From contig NC_031674.1 in the NCBI RefSeq assembly GCF_001640025.1, positions 2,108,001-2,172,000 of the forward strand: a stretch of 64,000 nt of DNA. The letters run 5' to 3'. The notes beneath the pieces are model-generated. The model saw only the letters and a program-made list of their open reading frames with translations. It did no database searches and was not told the DNA's origin. This DNA is from Sugiyamaella lignohabitans (lineage: Eukaryota > Ascomycota > Dipodascomycetes > Dipodascales > Trichomonascaceae). The translations under genes were made by a program, and so were the position numbers. Shown here in pieces: positions 1 through 11,954 of this stretch (positions are counted from its first letter, which is position 1; the number at the start of each line of letters is the position of its first letter).

Positions 1-58
1 GTGGTGAGAGATCCTTGCCTTTTAGTTACAAATATATATTCGTAGATTTCCAGCTTTC

Positions 59-194
59 TGCCTCCGGCGGCTGGGGCTCCGCCCCAGACCCCGTTGCTCC
101 TGCTTCGCAGGAGGCTGCTGGGACCCCCTTTTCCGACTCGAGCGAAGCGAGAGGAGCAGCGGGGTATGGGGCGGAGCCCCAGCCGCCGGAGGCA
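59..194. repeat. GC-rich fold-back element, copy A
   Basis: A 136-bp element starts TGCCTCCGGCGG and ends with the reverse complement CCGCCGGAGGCA. The left arm contains two perfect small hairpins, CTGGGGCTCCGCCCCAG and CTCCTGCTTCGCAGGAG. The right arm is complementary to the outer left arm but carries a different inner segment (CGACTCGAGCGAAGCGAG), so the copy is chimeric between two inner subtypes. It lies 37 bp beyond the stop codon of EGO3. No target-site duplication is evident. Confidence 0.9.
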
Positions 195-231
195 AATCCG
201 AGTCCGTAGAGAAATAAATAAGATTATATTA

Positions 232-891
232 CTATTCGTAGACTTGGAAGTCTACTAGACCCTCTTCGAGGACTCTGGCTGTCTCTTTGGCTTTATTCGC
301 TACGAATCCGAGCGGTGTAGCCGGGTCGGCGACTAAGATTAGCAGCAGAAACTGGTTTACTTTCCGTAACCTGACTGAGTGAATGACAAAAAGTGCATCG
401 TCTGTTTCTAGGGCGAGCCAATTGCGGTCAACTTTCGCTTTGACTGTCTCAGAGCTCTTGCTGGGTGTTGTGATCGAGAGAGACTCGACATCTCGGTCTT
501 CTGAACTTTCCACCTCGGGCTGTGTTACTGTTGACGTTCCGGAACGTCCCCCATTGTGATGCTCCATGTCGTATTCTTCCCATATAGCAGATGCAAATAG
601 TCCGTAGACTTTGGTTTTTAATGGTCTATCAACATGATAGGGTGTGATTGTTTGTGTTTGAGATGGTGTTCCCATTCCAGATGTAGAAGGCTCATGTCGT
701 GGTATTGGTGGAATTCGAGAGTTGTGGTATGACGATACTGGACGTCCATTTGACGTGACCAATATCGAAGAAATAATCACCGTTGACGAATGGTGGAGAT
801 ACTCTCTTAACTGTTCGGCAGTTGCGTGCTGCTGGGCATCCTGTTGGACACTTTGTGCTAGCACACTGGCAACTGACTGATACTTGAGCAT
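232..891 (-). CDS. EGO3: EGO complex subunit 3 (Slm4/Ego3), roadblock-type scaffold
   Basis: The 219-residue product resembles yeast Ego3/Slm4, the LAMTOR2-like roadblock protein of the EGO (Ragulator) complex, which anchors the Rag GTPases Gtr1/Gtr2 on the vacuole and activates TORC1. The N-terminal block (residues 1-50) with an SSTVIISSILVTSNG-type strand matches the family opening. The middle TKVYGLFASAIWEEY block corresponds to the helix that ends in a W-x-E/D motif. The C-terminal LLLILVADPATPLG block, followed by a long helix, completes the roadblock fold. It is longer than the S. cerevisiae protein (about 160 residues) because of a Ser/Thr-rich loop near residues 60-80 and another near 115-145. 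The start is the first ATG. No intron is needed. An E-box lies about 120 bp upstream. Assignment rests on motif similarity by eye. Confidence 0.72.
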   Translation of the reverse strand: MLKYQSVASVLAQSVQQDAQQHATAEQLREYLHHSSTVIISSILVTSNGRPVSSYHNSRIPPIPRHEPSTSGMGTPSQTQTITPYHVDRPLKTKVYGLFASAIWEEYDMEHHNGGRSGTSTVTQPEVESSEDRDVESLSITTPSKSSETVKAKVDRNWLALETDDALFVIHSVRLRKVNQFLLLILVADPATPLGFVANKAKETARVLEEGLVDFQVYE

Positions 892-1199
892 TTCAATGAT
901 GCAACTTGAACCTTGTAGATATGGTTTTGTTTGTGTTTCTATGAATGAAAACGACTCAGAAACCTATGAAAGTAGTTGATATCGAGATCTCACCGCATAT
1001 CGTACATGTCACGTGCCCAGAAAACGGGACGGCACTTTTCACCCCCTGTTTCGCGATGAATAAACTAAAACTTTGAAGCTCTTAAATACTCTTTTCTCGT
1101 TTTGTTCTCTTTAAAGAATGTATTAGATATACAAAGATCAACATTTATGTAACAACAGGTTTTTATATTATAATTAAATTTTCATTTTATTTCTACCAT
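892..1199. promoter_or_regulatory. EGO3 promoter / RPB2 3' region with CACGTG box
   Basis: This is the interval between the RPB2 stop and the EGO3 start, both on the minus strand. A CACGTG E-box (the Cbf1/Pho4-type core) lies at 1010-1015, about 120 bp upstream of the EGO3 ATG. The part next to RPB2 (1080-1199) is AT-rich and fits a 3' UTR and polyadenylation zone. Nothing else is seen. Confidence 0.45.
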
Positions 1200-4100
1200 T
1201 TAGACTCTGACAGATACACCAGAACTGTCAGTGTATAATCTTGGTGCAATGTTCATAGCCATAAGTTCTTGGAATAAGAGCTTGGCGGCATATGGGATGT
1301 GAACTTGGTAGATTTTGGTCTTGTTCTTACATGAACGACATTCAAATTGCACCTTTTTCAAATTAGCAATGACAGTCATAAGACCACACACACCACACAC
1401 ATGGACTCGGAACGCATCTGAAGCCTCCATAAGACGCTCCTTCAAGAACGCAGCAGCTCCGTGAGCAATCATACAATCACGTTCCATCTCTCCGAAACGC
1501 AAACCACCATCACGCGATCTACCTTCGACTGGTTGTCTAGTAAGAATCTGTACGGGACCACGGGCTCTGGCATGGATCTTGTCGTCGACCATGTGTCTCA
1601 ATCTTTGATAATAAGTAGGACCGAAAAACACTTGGGCAACAAGCTTACGTCCAGTATGACCATTGTACATGACCTCAAAACCTCTTGAATGGTAGCCATG
1701 TTCACGCAATAACCGGGAAATTGCCTCTACTGTAACGTCGGTAAATGGTGTAGCATCACCTTCCAAACCCGACAGTGATGACACTTTACTCAATAAACAT
1801 TCAATCAAATGGGCGACTGTCATACGAGATGGAATGGCGTGTGGGTTGATAATGAGATCTGGCACAATACCTTCAGCAGTAAATGGCATATCTTCACGAC
1901 GGTATGTAACACCAATAGTACCTTTTTGACCGTGACGCGATGCAAACTTATCACCGATTTGAGGAACCTTGGTGGTTCTCATTCTAACCTTGACAAACCT
2001 CAGACCCTCTTGGTTCGTGGTCAGTAGAACTTGATCCACGATACCATTCTCAGTACTTCTCAGCGGTGTAGAGGCATCTCGCTTAGTATGGTACTTGGTC
2101 CGTTGGCCAAGTTCTTCGGTATCTGGAGGAATAGGAGCAGTTTTACCAATGATAATATCTTCACCAGACACACGAATACCAGGAGCGATAAGTCCATCCT
2201 CATCAAGCTTATCATATGTACCATGCTTGAGTCGAAGAGTATCAGCCCTAGTAGGCTTTTCAAACTCTTCAACAACAGACATACCAATTCTACGCTCCTG
2301 ATCCATGTAAGATCTGAAAAACAAACTTCGGAATAATCCACGGTCGATACTACTTTGGTTCATAATCATGGAATCTTCCTGGTTGTATCCACTGTAACAA
2401 AGAATAGCTACAATAGCGTTTTGTCCGGCTGGCAACTCTCTAAACTTCAAGTATTCCATTGACCGGGTAGTTGCCAATGGCTTCTGTGGATAATACAAGA
2501 TGTTGGCCATAGTATCCATACGGACCGAGTAATTAGTCAAAAACACACCCATGGCCTGTTTTCCCATAGCAGACTGGTATGTGTTACGAGGTGATTGATT
2601 ATGATCGGGGAAAGGAATAATACTGGCACAAATACCTAGAATCATGGATGGATGAATCTCACAGTGGGTCCACGTGTGTGCATTGGGGTTGTATGACTGT
2701 TTCACTCTACGAGCTGGATCTGGGTCTTCATCATCAGCAGCCACTTCAATACCGGCCTGCATTTGTCGCGAGACCTCCAAATCCTCTGGCGTCATGGCAA
2801 TCATGACTGTCTCCTCCTCCTCACCATCAATATATTCTACAATTCCATTTGACACCAGCGAATTCCAGCCAAACTTTTCTGGAGCATTCTCATCAGTCTC
2901 ATCAACAGGAGCCTCCTCAGCGTTGAGCAACTCATAAATGTGTTCCTTGCGAAGCATCAACTCACCCTTACGGGGCGACTCCTCATCGTTGTCGACCAAA
3001 AAGAGTGGTCTGTAAACACGACCAGCGTCCGTGAAAATACGGAACTCTTTCTCACGAATGTCTCTAATAATGCTGACTTCAGGAGAAATGTCACCTTTTC
3101 GTCGTAACGCCTTCATGGTTTCGACCAGATGCGAAGGGTCTCTATGAACGCCAATCCAAACACCGTTCACAAAAATTCTGATAGCATCTGGCGATGCGTG
3201 TGGCACATAGTCTTCCAGAGGCTCCATACCCCATTCTTCCAAGAAATAAATAATAGGTTGAGATGGACTACCAACCGAAATGCACGACATGAGTGACAAA
3301 TTCTTGACCAAACCACACGCCTGACCTTCAGGTGTTTCGGCGGGACACACAAGACCCCAGTGAGTATTGTGTAATTGACGAGGACGGGCGATTTTACCAT
3401 CTCTTCCGATAGGGGTATTTGTTCTTCTCAAATGTGATAGAGTCGATGAGAATGTATATCTGTTGAGTACCTGAGAAACACCTGCTCTACTTGACATAGC
3501 CTTCTTCTGGTCACCCCAGTTACCCGTAGCCAGAGAGTATTTGAGACCATTTGTGATTGTATTTGACTTGACAGCCAGTGTAAGATTGAAATCCTTGTTT
3601 GTTTCGACGCACTTTTGCATGTATCGATAAATATCACGAGTTAACTTTTTGAATAGCATACGGAACAGATTAGCAAGAAGTGGACCTGCCAAATCAAGAC
3701 GCTTTTTACCAAAATGATCACGGTCATCTGGTTCACGACGCTCCAGCACCACTAAAAGCATTCGATGAACCATATAACCCAGGAAAAATGCCTTTCTAGA
3801 CTCATAACCTTCTTGTTGAGTAATATGAGGCAACAACTCCTTCTGAAGAATATCACGAGCATATCTAATACGCTTCTCTCTGTTAATACCCATGGCACTA
3901 CCACGTCTACCGATATAATCGAGAGCCACTTCTCTATCTTGAACGAAGAATCCTTCTTCGATACATGGCTTAAGCATCTCGAGCATCTGCCAATCGTTTT
4001 GATCGTAACAGATATGTTCAAGAATATCACCATCAGGAACGACTCCTAATGCTCTGAATACCAGGACAATAGGGATATCACTCTTGACATAAGGCAAAGC

Positions 4101-5021
4101 AGCCTTAATTGTCTTTTCCTTGCCGAACAGCTTGATTTGCATGGAACTGATAAGACGAGAGCCCTTCTCCAGAGCACTACGGATTTCAGCCACGTGTGTG
4201 ACTGGAGAATTAGCTGCCTTCTTAAACACTTGAACAACATTGGCAGCACTTCTTTCTTGGGCAATCAACACCTTTTCTGAACCATTAATAACAAAGTAAC
4301 CACCTTGATCATAAGGACATTCATTGAGCTCATAGAATTCATGTTCTCGCAAACCACGAAGCATACAGAACTTGGATCGAAGCATGATAGGCACTTTACC
4401 GATATAAACTTTGGAAATGGGTTCCTCGGGTTCATTAGGATCTGGATACCATTCAATCTCATTGTTTCCAGTGCCACCATCTGCACCACGAGTACCTGGT
4501 GCACCACCAACATCCTTCGAGAAGAGAACACGCTTTCTCATATCCACATACAAAGGTGATGAATAGGTTAAATTTCGTAGTCTTGCTTCTTGAGGAAACA
4601 TTGGATGGGTACTACCATCAGCTTCAGTCATCGTAGGTCGTGACAAATAGATCTTGCCGAATGTGATCTCATACCGCTTATTAATGTTATCATCTGGAGT
4701 TGTGTGTTGAGCCGGCTGGTCAAGAATCAAGTTAGGATCTTCCCAAACCAACTCTTGAATAGTTGTTTCAATGAATTCATCAAACGAGTCTAATTGTTGA
4801 GACACCAACCCCTTCTCATTGAAGAAAGATGAAATGACTGTCCAGCAATCCTCGGCTGTGATTTCATTTTCCTCTTCATATCCATATGGATCATCCTGGA
4901 ATTCTGTATTAAATCGTTAGTTTTCACAAATCCTGTCACAGGTATCCATTTTTTACAACAGACTTGTGTCGTCTTAGTAAACGAATGTTCCATAGCTTGA
5001 CTAGTACTAACCTTGAGACAT
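1200..5021 (-). CDS. RPB2: RNA polymerase II second-largest subunit, two exons
   Basis: This encodes the beta-like subunit that forms much of the Pol II active site and wall. Exon 2 (4903-1200) is near-identical in long blocks to fungal Rpb2, including the hybrid-binding region, the switch and active-centre motifs, and the C-terminal zinc site CGVCG...CRSC. The reading frame stays open upstream of 4808, through [18 protein letters not shown], to an acceptor at 4904. Exon 1 (5021-5012) is only 10 nt, ATGTCTCAAG, followed by donor GTTAGT. The intron (5011-4904, 108 nt) has branch AACTAAC 12 nt before ACAG. Splicing gives M-S-Q-E-F-Q-D-D-P-Y, which aligns with the family N terminus. The full product is about 1237 residues (S. 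cerevisiae 1224). Zinc cysteines and catalytic-core blocks all appear intact. Confidence 0.98.
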
Positions 5022-6612
5022 GTCGAGCAAATGGCTTCAGCCAGAAAAAAAAACTCTGCGATTATCAGAAGTAATGCGTTTCGCAAGTTTTTTGGCACTG
5101 GTTCCGCACTCTTGTCGTCTCTGACTCGTCTCGTTAACTCTCTTGTAAAGAGCTGAGATGATTTCGATCTGTGCAATCCCACCTCTCAAACGCGCCTCTT
5201 GGTGAATTTATGAAATTGTCAGCGTCGCAATATGCGGCGTGTGAGGCGCAATATAACCGCACATATGCATATTATCCCCCACTTGCTAGATCGTTCTACA
5301 GATTACGCTTGATCTCGAACTCGGAACGGTGACTTCGGGCTGGTCTCCGGCCAAACCTCGTAGAGCCCGCTTAAATCCCCGCTTTGCCAATGTCAATGTT
5401 CCGGCTCAATTCGAGAAAACGATTTCCCTTTCTACCTGTCTATATGCTTTTCAGGTGAAATGTCATCCTTTCTAATTGGAAATTCTGCCAGTAATAAGAT
5501 AATTGAATAAAAGAGTCACACTTTTGGACCTTGTGTGCAATTTTCATTTGATTAAATTCTTATACCGCCCTGCATATGCAGGGTCTTATTTTCCAGCTAC
5601 GAACTACACTTTTCTCTACAAACTTGAATTTAAATTGGGGTCCGCTCATTTCCTGAATATTGACTTAATACTTATAGCTTCTCCTATCAAGGTAGGATTA
5701 ACTGTCTTTGTCAGATTCCTTTTCGGTGCCAATATAGCGGCTGACTATTTTGCATGTCTCTCGACCAGTGGAGAACCGCTACTTCGTTGCATTAGACGTT
5801 GCTGTTCGTCTGTTCATCGTCTGTTCATGTCAAACTCACTTCCTGGCTATTATCTACTGTATAAAGTGATCAATGCATGTTCTTCATTACGTTCTTGTTT
5901 AATTGGTCATGGAAAGTTGAGTTTCGCAGAAAGGTGTGGATCACTCTGAGCAAAAGTACATACTCATACGCAGTTGTCAATAGTAGTTTCTTTTTACACT
6001 CCGGTATGTTCGTAATGTATAAAGTGCAATTAGCTCCTTTTTGATATATTCTCCAAACTCGAGACCCTTTTGGATCTCTTTCTCATTAGTGATGCCTGAT
6101 CTACCCTTAAAAGCTTTGTATAGCTTTCCACGAAAATAGTCATATCCAGCTCTATCCTGGCGTTAGAATGCCAATTGTTCAGGTATATTAGAATCAAACT
6201 TACGGATAGTCTTTTCCCATATAAAGAAGTTCTTTGTACAAATACAAGACCTTCGACCGACTACTCATATTGTATCCATAGAGGAATGCATGCGGAGAAT
6301 ATGTGGAGAAGCGTCTACAATCACCTTAAGAAGCCACGCCGCACCAGATGTGATTGTGGTCTCTGCCAAAACCTGGTTTCTCATACTAAACACCGAATCT
6401 TCTTGATTTCATACTCCAAACAGTGACAATGACCCAAAATAATTGATATTTCCAATAAAATAGCTGGGTATTCGAAGCTCACTTTTGTTCATGACTATAT
6501 TCTTTCATCTGTCTACTCAGTATAAATATACGGCTGAAATGTAAACAAGAAATCAAACCAATGCACACAAACCATCATCTACCAAAAACCATTGCCATTC
6601 ATCTGGTCTCTA
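5022..6612. other. Intergenic: divergent promoters of RPB2 and the EGO2-like gene
   Basis: This 1.6-kb interval lies between divergently transcribed genes. The only long open frames (5503-5949 and 6175-6426) lack a proper ATG or any recognisable motif, and I regard them as chance. A perfect 16-bp palindrome, CCCTGCATATGCAGGG, occurs at 5568-5583. A TATA-like AGTATAAATATA lies near 6520, about 95 bp upstream of the next gene. I see no tRNA or other RNA gene here. Confidence 0.5.
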
Positions 6613-6981
6613 ATGGCCTCACGACTTTCGGCTATTCAGTCTCTTTCGGAGAAAGCCAATCTTGAGGGTCACGAAGTCTCAGGAATTCTAGGAATTACCT
6701 TAGCAGAAAATGCTATTTTTTACAATAAAAATGTAGAAGATCCATTGGCGACAGCTACCATCGCTCTCCAGATCTGGAATTCATCTATCAAGTTATCTGA
6801 AATACAGAAGGACAAGAACTCTGAAAACGAAAATAACGACCTTAAACTTGTTAGGATTAGACAAGAAAGTTCCGAGATGTTTTTGGTATCAGGTAAGTTG
6901 GTTTTTAGAGCTCGCCCTAGACAGATGCTAACAAATTTGATAGACGGTGTTTATTTATTAATTGCAAGAGTTACGTTATGA
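6613..6981 (+). CDS. Small roadblock-fold protein, EGO2/LAMTOR5-like, two exons
   Basis: Exon 1 is 6613-6892 and exon 2 is 6944-6981. The 51-nt intron has donor GTAAGT, branch GCTAAC and acceptor GATAG. The spliced product is 105 residues. It begins MASRLSAIQSLSEK, has a GILGITLAEN strand, a helix of alanine and isoleucine residues, and ends VSDGVYLLIARVTL, the typical final strand of small roadblock/LC7 proteins. Ego2/LAMTOR5, a TORC1-activating EGO-complex subunit, is the best guess; S. cerevisiae Ego2 is about 75 residues. A dynein light-chain roadblock relative cannot be excluded. The longer TTG-initiated frame is not used because 6613 is the first ATG in frame. The intron length is a multiple of three with no stop, so intron retention would insert 17 residues without a frameshift. 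Confidence 0.55.
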   Translation: MASRLSAIQSLSEKANLEGHEVSGILGITLAENAIFYNKNVEDPLATATIALQIWNSSIKLSEIQKDKNSENENNDLKLVRIRQESSEMFLVSGKLVFRARPRQMLTNLIDGVYLLIARVTL

Positions 6982-7692
6982 TGCCCTCTTTTAAATCTCA
7001 GACTGTTGCCAATCCAATCCATTTTTATACATCCTTAGGTTCATTGGCTATATAGACTACGAGGAGATAAACATTATACTGTGAACCACGGCTTATGCAT
7101 ATATATATGAATGAGAAAGTGCCCACTATTCTCCTTATTCGTCTTTTTAGCCAAGACTAAGTTGATAGTATAATGTTGGTCGACCGACATAGAGGAACAT
7201 TGGTGAAAATATGAAGCCAATTTAGGCCGCAAACAGAGGGAACATTACAATTTGAAATTGTACAAAATACCTGCTAGCAAATTTACCAATATTTAGTACT
7301 CTTTTTGACAAATCAAATTACGCTATCTAATTCAATAAATAACTTCTTGAAAACAGTTTCTACTTCGGAAAAGATGAGATACACAGTCGAACGATATTAC
7401 TTTAGTGAGACTGATATTTGTATGTACATACATTACAGCCGTAAATCTTCTTAATGGGATCATTTTCATCTGGGTTAGGGCATTCCTATTCTAGGTTTCT
7501 CTGCCAACATATAAATAAACAAAAGTGTGAAAAGTCCAGACAAATCAAGCCAAGGTACATTTATCTCGAGATATCTTCGTTTCTCCTTAATCTTTCATTC
7601 TGCATCGTAAAAATAAGATTGACCCTAATACCAAATCATCAATTGTTTACTTTATACTACTTGTATTTTGAGATCAGATCAACGAGTTGAAT
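6982..7692. other. Intergenic: 3' of the EGO2-like gene and CSE1 promoter
   Basis: About 710 bp of AT-rich sequence. It includes a TA-repeat patch near 7100. An open frame at 7454-7690 has no recognisable features and I treat it as chance. No RNA gene is seen. Confidence 0.4.
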
Positions 7693-10600
7693 ATGTTGAA
7701 CCTTGAGCAACTAGCAACACTTTTAACTCAATCAGTGTCGCATACCCATGCTAAGGCTGGTAAGTATTTGTTTAGGAGTTTGTTTGGGTTAATCTGTTAA
7801 AAAAATTTTCAATTGAATATACAAATATGGATAATTGTTTCTAACCAAAGACCAGCTGAACAATCCCTTCGTGCTGAAGAAGGAAACCCTGGATTCTCTA
7901 TCCTACTGTTGCATGTGGTAGCATCAACCGAAGTGGATCTCAATACTCGATTGGCTGGTGCCTTATTCTTTAAAAATTTTATTAAACGAAAATGGACTGA
8001 CGATGAGGGAAATTATTTACTTCCTGCTGATGATGTTAATGCTTTAAAGCAAGAGATCATTGGACTTATGATTACCCTTCCCCAATCTTTGCAAGTTCAG
8101 ATTGGAGAAGCTGTCAGTACTATTGCCGATAGCGACTTCCCTGACAAATGGGAGAATTTGGTTCCAGAATTGGTTTCCAGACTCGGTAGTGATATCAAGA
8201 CTAATAACGGAGTCTTGGCTGTGGCTCATTCAATTTTCAAGAGATGGAGACCCTTGTTCAGATCTGATGCATTGTTTAAAGAAATTGCTCTGGTTTTAAG
8301 TCAATTTTCAGTACCATTTTTGGCTGCTTTGAAAGAGACTGATAGCTTAATAGAACAGTCCAGCAATGATAAGAACAAACTTAAAGATCTGTTTCAGTGT
8401 CTCCATTTGCTTGTGAAAATCTACTTTGATTTAAACTGCCAAGATATTCCAGAGTTTTTTGAAGACAACTTGGATACTTGTATGAGCATCTTCCATAAAT
8501 ATTTGGTTTACAAGAATCCAGTGTTGGAAACGGCTGATGATGATGAGCCTAGTGTTGTTGAATTTGTCAAATCCAGTATTTGCGAGGTACTGGAATTATA
8601 CACTCAAAGATATTTAGATGTGTTTGAGAGACTATTATCCAATTTTGTTCAAACTACCTGGAACATGTTGACAACCACTGGAATAGAACCTAAATTCGAT
8701 TTGTTAGTCAGCAAAGCATTAGGATTCTTGACTTCAGTGGCCAAAGTTCAACAGCAAGCTAATAACATTTTTGCTAGTGACGAAGTCTTGGAGCAAGTCG
8801 TCAAAAATATTGTGTTGCCAAATCTGTCACTAAGAGCAACTGACGAGGAGCTGTTTGAAGATGATCCAATTGAATTCACCAGACGTGACCTTGACGGTTC
8901 TGATAGTGATACTCGTCGTCGAGCCGCAACCGATTTAATCCGAGAATTGGCTGCTCATCTTGAAGCCAAGGTCACAGAAGTTGCTATGAAATATGTCAAT
9001 GGGTATTTGGCCACTTATAACTCGAATAGAGTCGAAAACTGGAGAGCAAAAGATGCTGCAACATATTTATTTTCAGCAATTGCTGCAAAGTCCAATATGA
9101 CCAGTGCTGGTGTTTCTTCCACAAACCTTCTTCTTGACATTGTTGGGTTCTTTGCAGAGAATGTGGCTCCTGATCTTGTGGCTGAGAGTAATGTGCATCC
9201 TATTCTTAAAGTTGACGCTATCAAATATATCTATACATTCAGGAACCAGCTCACTAAGGATCAGCTTATATCTGCGTTTCCCCTGTTGTCCAGTCTTCTT
9301 TCGTCGACTGATTATGTCGTCTACACGTATGCATCGGTTACAATTGAGAGAATTCTCTCTATTCGAGATACCACTGGAAGTAACAACAGCCTGATGTTCC
9401 AAAAAGCCGATATTGCACCTGTTTCTCAAGATCTGTTAACAAATCTTTTCAGACTTATTCGCCAGGGATCAACCAGTCCTGAGAAACTAGCAGAGAATGA
9501 GTTCCTTATGAAATGTATTATGAGGATTCTCATCACGTCTCAAGAATCGACAGCGCCTTATGCTGAGCATCTCATACACGAGTTGGTCGATATTACTGTG
9601 ACAATCTGCAAAAATCCATCAAATCCCAAGTTTTCGCACTACACCTTTGAGGCCATTGGTTCCATTATCCGGTTCGATGGTGCCATAGTTGGAGCTGACA
9701 AGCTTGAGAACATCATTCTTAATCCGTTCTTGCAAATTTTGGGCGGTGATGTCACGGAGTTCATTCCCTACGTATTCCAGGTTCTTTCTCAGCTTCTCAA
9801 TACCCCAAGACCTAGCAAGGGCTTGCCAGAGGTCTATCAACCTCTGGTACGACCCCTTATGTCGCCAGCTCTATGGGAATCCCGTGGTAATGTCCCTGCT
9901 CTGGTTGGACTTTTGGAGGCTATATTAACTCGTGGAAGTGAACTGATCATCGAAACGGGCTCTCTAGAGCCACTGTTAGGTGTGTTTCAGAAATTAATCG
10001 CTTCGAAAGCCTTAGATGCATTTGGATTTGATTTGCTTGAAAAGATTTTTTTATATCTTCCATTGACTGCATTGGCCCCTTACAACAATCAAATTGCACT
10101 AATCCTTCTGCGCCGTTTGGAGACTGGCAGAACCGACAAATATGTTTCTAGGCTTTCTAATTTCATTTACTTTTTGGCAGCTGTTGAAAACAATCCAGGT
10201 CTGGGCCCCATATTCGCAGTTGAGTTTATTGATTCGGCACAAGCTGAATTGTTTGGTCAGATTCTTGAACGATTCATTTTGCCTTCTACCCTGCAAATCA
10301 ATGGATACTTTCCACGTAAGATTGCTGCTATTGGTCTCACTAAAATAATTATGCAAAATCCTAAATTTATCGAGGGCTCATATTCAAGCAAGTACTTAGT
10401 ATCACTTCAAACATTAATCAAACTCTTGAAATCGGCAGTAGCCGAACCGCTGAATGACTCTACAGCCCTGGATTTAGAATTAGATCTTGACGAGATCTCA
10501 TTTGGAGCCTCATTTGCTAAGCTTGCTACAACCTCAGTTCATCCATACGATCCCGCTCCTAGTATCAAGAACCCGAGCGAGTTCTTTATCTCTGAGCTTC

Positions 10601-10698
10601 GTCGAGTCGCTACCCAATACCCTGGACCCGTGTATCAATTGATTGGCCAGCTCCCTGATGATAGTAAGAAATACTTGAATCAGCTTGGTTTCACTTAA
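7693..10698 (+). CDS. CSE1: Importin-alpha re-exporter (CAS/Cse1), two exons
   Basis: This exportin of the importin-beta superfamily returns importin-alpha (Srp1) to the cytoplasm with Ran-GTP. Exon 1 (7693-7759) encodes MLNLEQLATLLTQSVSHTHAKA plus one base. The 96-nt intron (7760-7855) has donor GTAAGT, branch TCTAACC and acceptor ACCAG. The nearer CAAAG is skipped because only ACCAG restores the frame. Exon 2 (7856-10698) opens with AEQSLRAEEGNPGF and contains the hallmark STRLAGALFFKNFIKRKW-like block (here LNTRLAGALFFKNFIKRKW), then VAHSIFKRWRPLFRSD. It continues as alpha-helical HEAT repeats to the end. The product is 969 residues, against 960 in S. cerevisiae. It converges on CMS1, with 138 bp between the stops. 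Confidence 0.97.
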
Positions 10699-10836
10699 GC
10701 AGATTCATCCAGATAGACTTCGTATTTAATCATAATATCATAATATAGCGCCATCAAACATCGTCGCAAGCCACCCACCGCTCGTAACGCATTTGAAAAA
10801 AAATTGGAATAAATTACTTATAAATAAATTAATTAT

Positions 10837-11798
10837 CTAGTACAAATAAATTTTAGCATTGTTCTCAGTGAGAGTGCGCAAAGTCGATACAGTGTCGTCT
10901 AAATCCCAAACATTATTTGTCTTACTATCAAGAAAAGTAGATTCTACAACGATTGCTTCAATCCTGCTAACATCGAACATCCCATCCTTGATCAGTCTAT
11001 TTAGTCTACCAGAGGTCGATACAGCAACGGCACTTCTAGTTTTGGTTAATTTTACGTCACAAACAATGGATATTGGTAGTAATACTTACTTTTTCATTTT
11101 AAGCGCTGTTTCATCATACTTTGTAGAATTCTTCTTAATCAATTTTATGGCTCCCCCTTTAACTGCCTTCAAGCCTCGAGTTACATCACATACTCGCAGT
11201 GCTGAGAGCGACAACACAACAACAAGCTTTTCTTTGACAGATGCACTGAGAACTGGTTCAAAGTATTGATTCAAAAACTTGGGTAAGTTTTCCAATGAAC
11301 GAGACTCCACAAAATCAGAAGTATCTACAAATTGAGATTCATGAAGGTATAATTCATTCAGCTCAACAGTGGACAAATCAGGATTTCTCCTTCTCACTTT
11401 ACCAGCGATGTAATCGGCAATCAAACTAGTTGACATAGAAGCTAACTGTGATTTTTGCTCCACCAGATTGGAAACCTTTTGTTTTTTCTACAGTTGTTAG
11501 CCAGTGCCCAGTAGTCAAATTTATAGCCCATAGAAACAGGTTTACTTACTCTATCCTTGAGCTTGTCATTATTACCACTCTTATTTTTTTTACTTTTCGC
11601 TTGCTTTCTCTCTATGTGGATTTTGTCTTTATTTTCTGAATCATCTTCCTCATCCCTTGACTTTCTCTTCTTATTAGTAGTCGGTTCCGGCTCCGCGTCT
11701 GAGAAAAATTCAGGGGTCTCAAGCTCACCATCCGACTGGATATCAAAACTATAATCTAGACCATCATCCAGGTCGTCAGCATCGATTTTTTTTATCAT
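10837..11798 (-). CDS. CMS1: Ribosome biogenesis protein Cms1 (CMSS1), three exons
   Basis: Cms1 is a nucleolar protein of the small-subunit processome/90S pre-ribosome with a helicase-like fold. Exon 1 is 11798-11550, exon 2 is 11487-11090 and exon 3 is 11035-10837. The introns are 62 nt (GTAAGT, GCTAAC, CTGTAG) and 54 nt (GTAAGT, TTAACC, ACTAG). The joined product is 281 residues (about 290 in S. cerevisiae). It begins MIKKIDADDLDDGLDYSFD, followed by a Lys/Glu-rich linker. Then come RRRNPDLSTVELNELYL, the conserved block ALRVCDVTRGLK, SGRLNRLIKDGMF, and a final ESTFLDSKTNNVWDLDD...KIYLY. All reading frames join exactly. The start is the ATG at 11798; a longer frame upstream begins only with TTG. 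UTP18 lies immediately upstream on the same strand. Confidence 0.93.
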
Positions 11799-11954
11799 TT
11801 TGACTTGGAGAATAGTTGATGACTTTGAGTCCGACGATAAGATCTGTATCAAATATTTTTTGCAGCCGTGCTAACTTATGCAGCAGAGCAGGACCCTGCA
11901 GGAAGCAGGTTCAAGGGCAAAATTAAACTCATGCACAATGCTAATATTATTAAT

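Noticed and set aside
5503..5949. 148-codon plus-strand frame
   Set aside because: It opens with TTG, shows no motif, and lies in promoter-like sequence between divergent genes.
7860..10698. CUG-Ser decoding
   Set aside because: CTG codons fall at conserved leucine positions, for example in LLLHV of CSE1, so standard decoding fits.
10859..11269. 136-codon plus-strand frame opposite CMS1
   Set aside because: It is the antisense shadow of the CMS1 exons, which join precisely on the minus strand.
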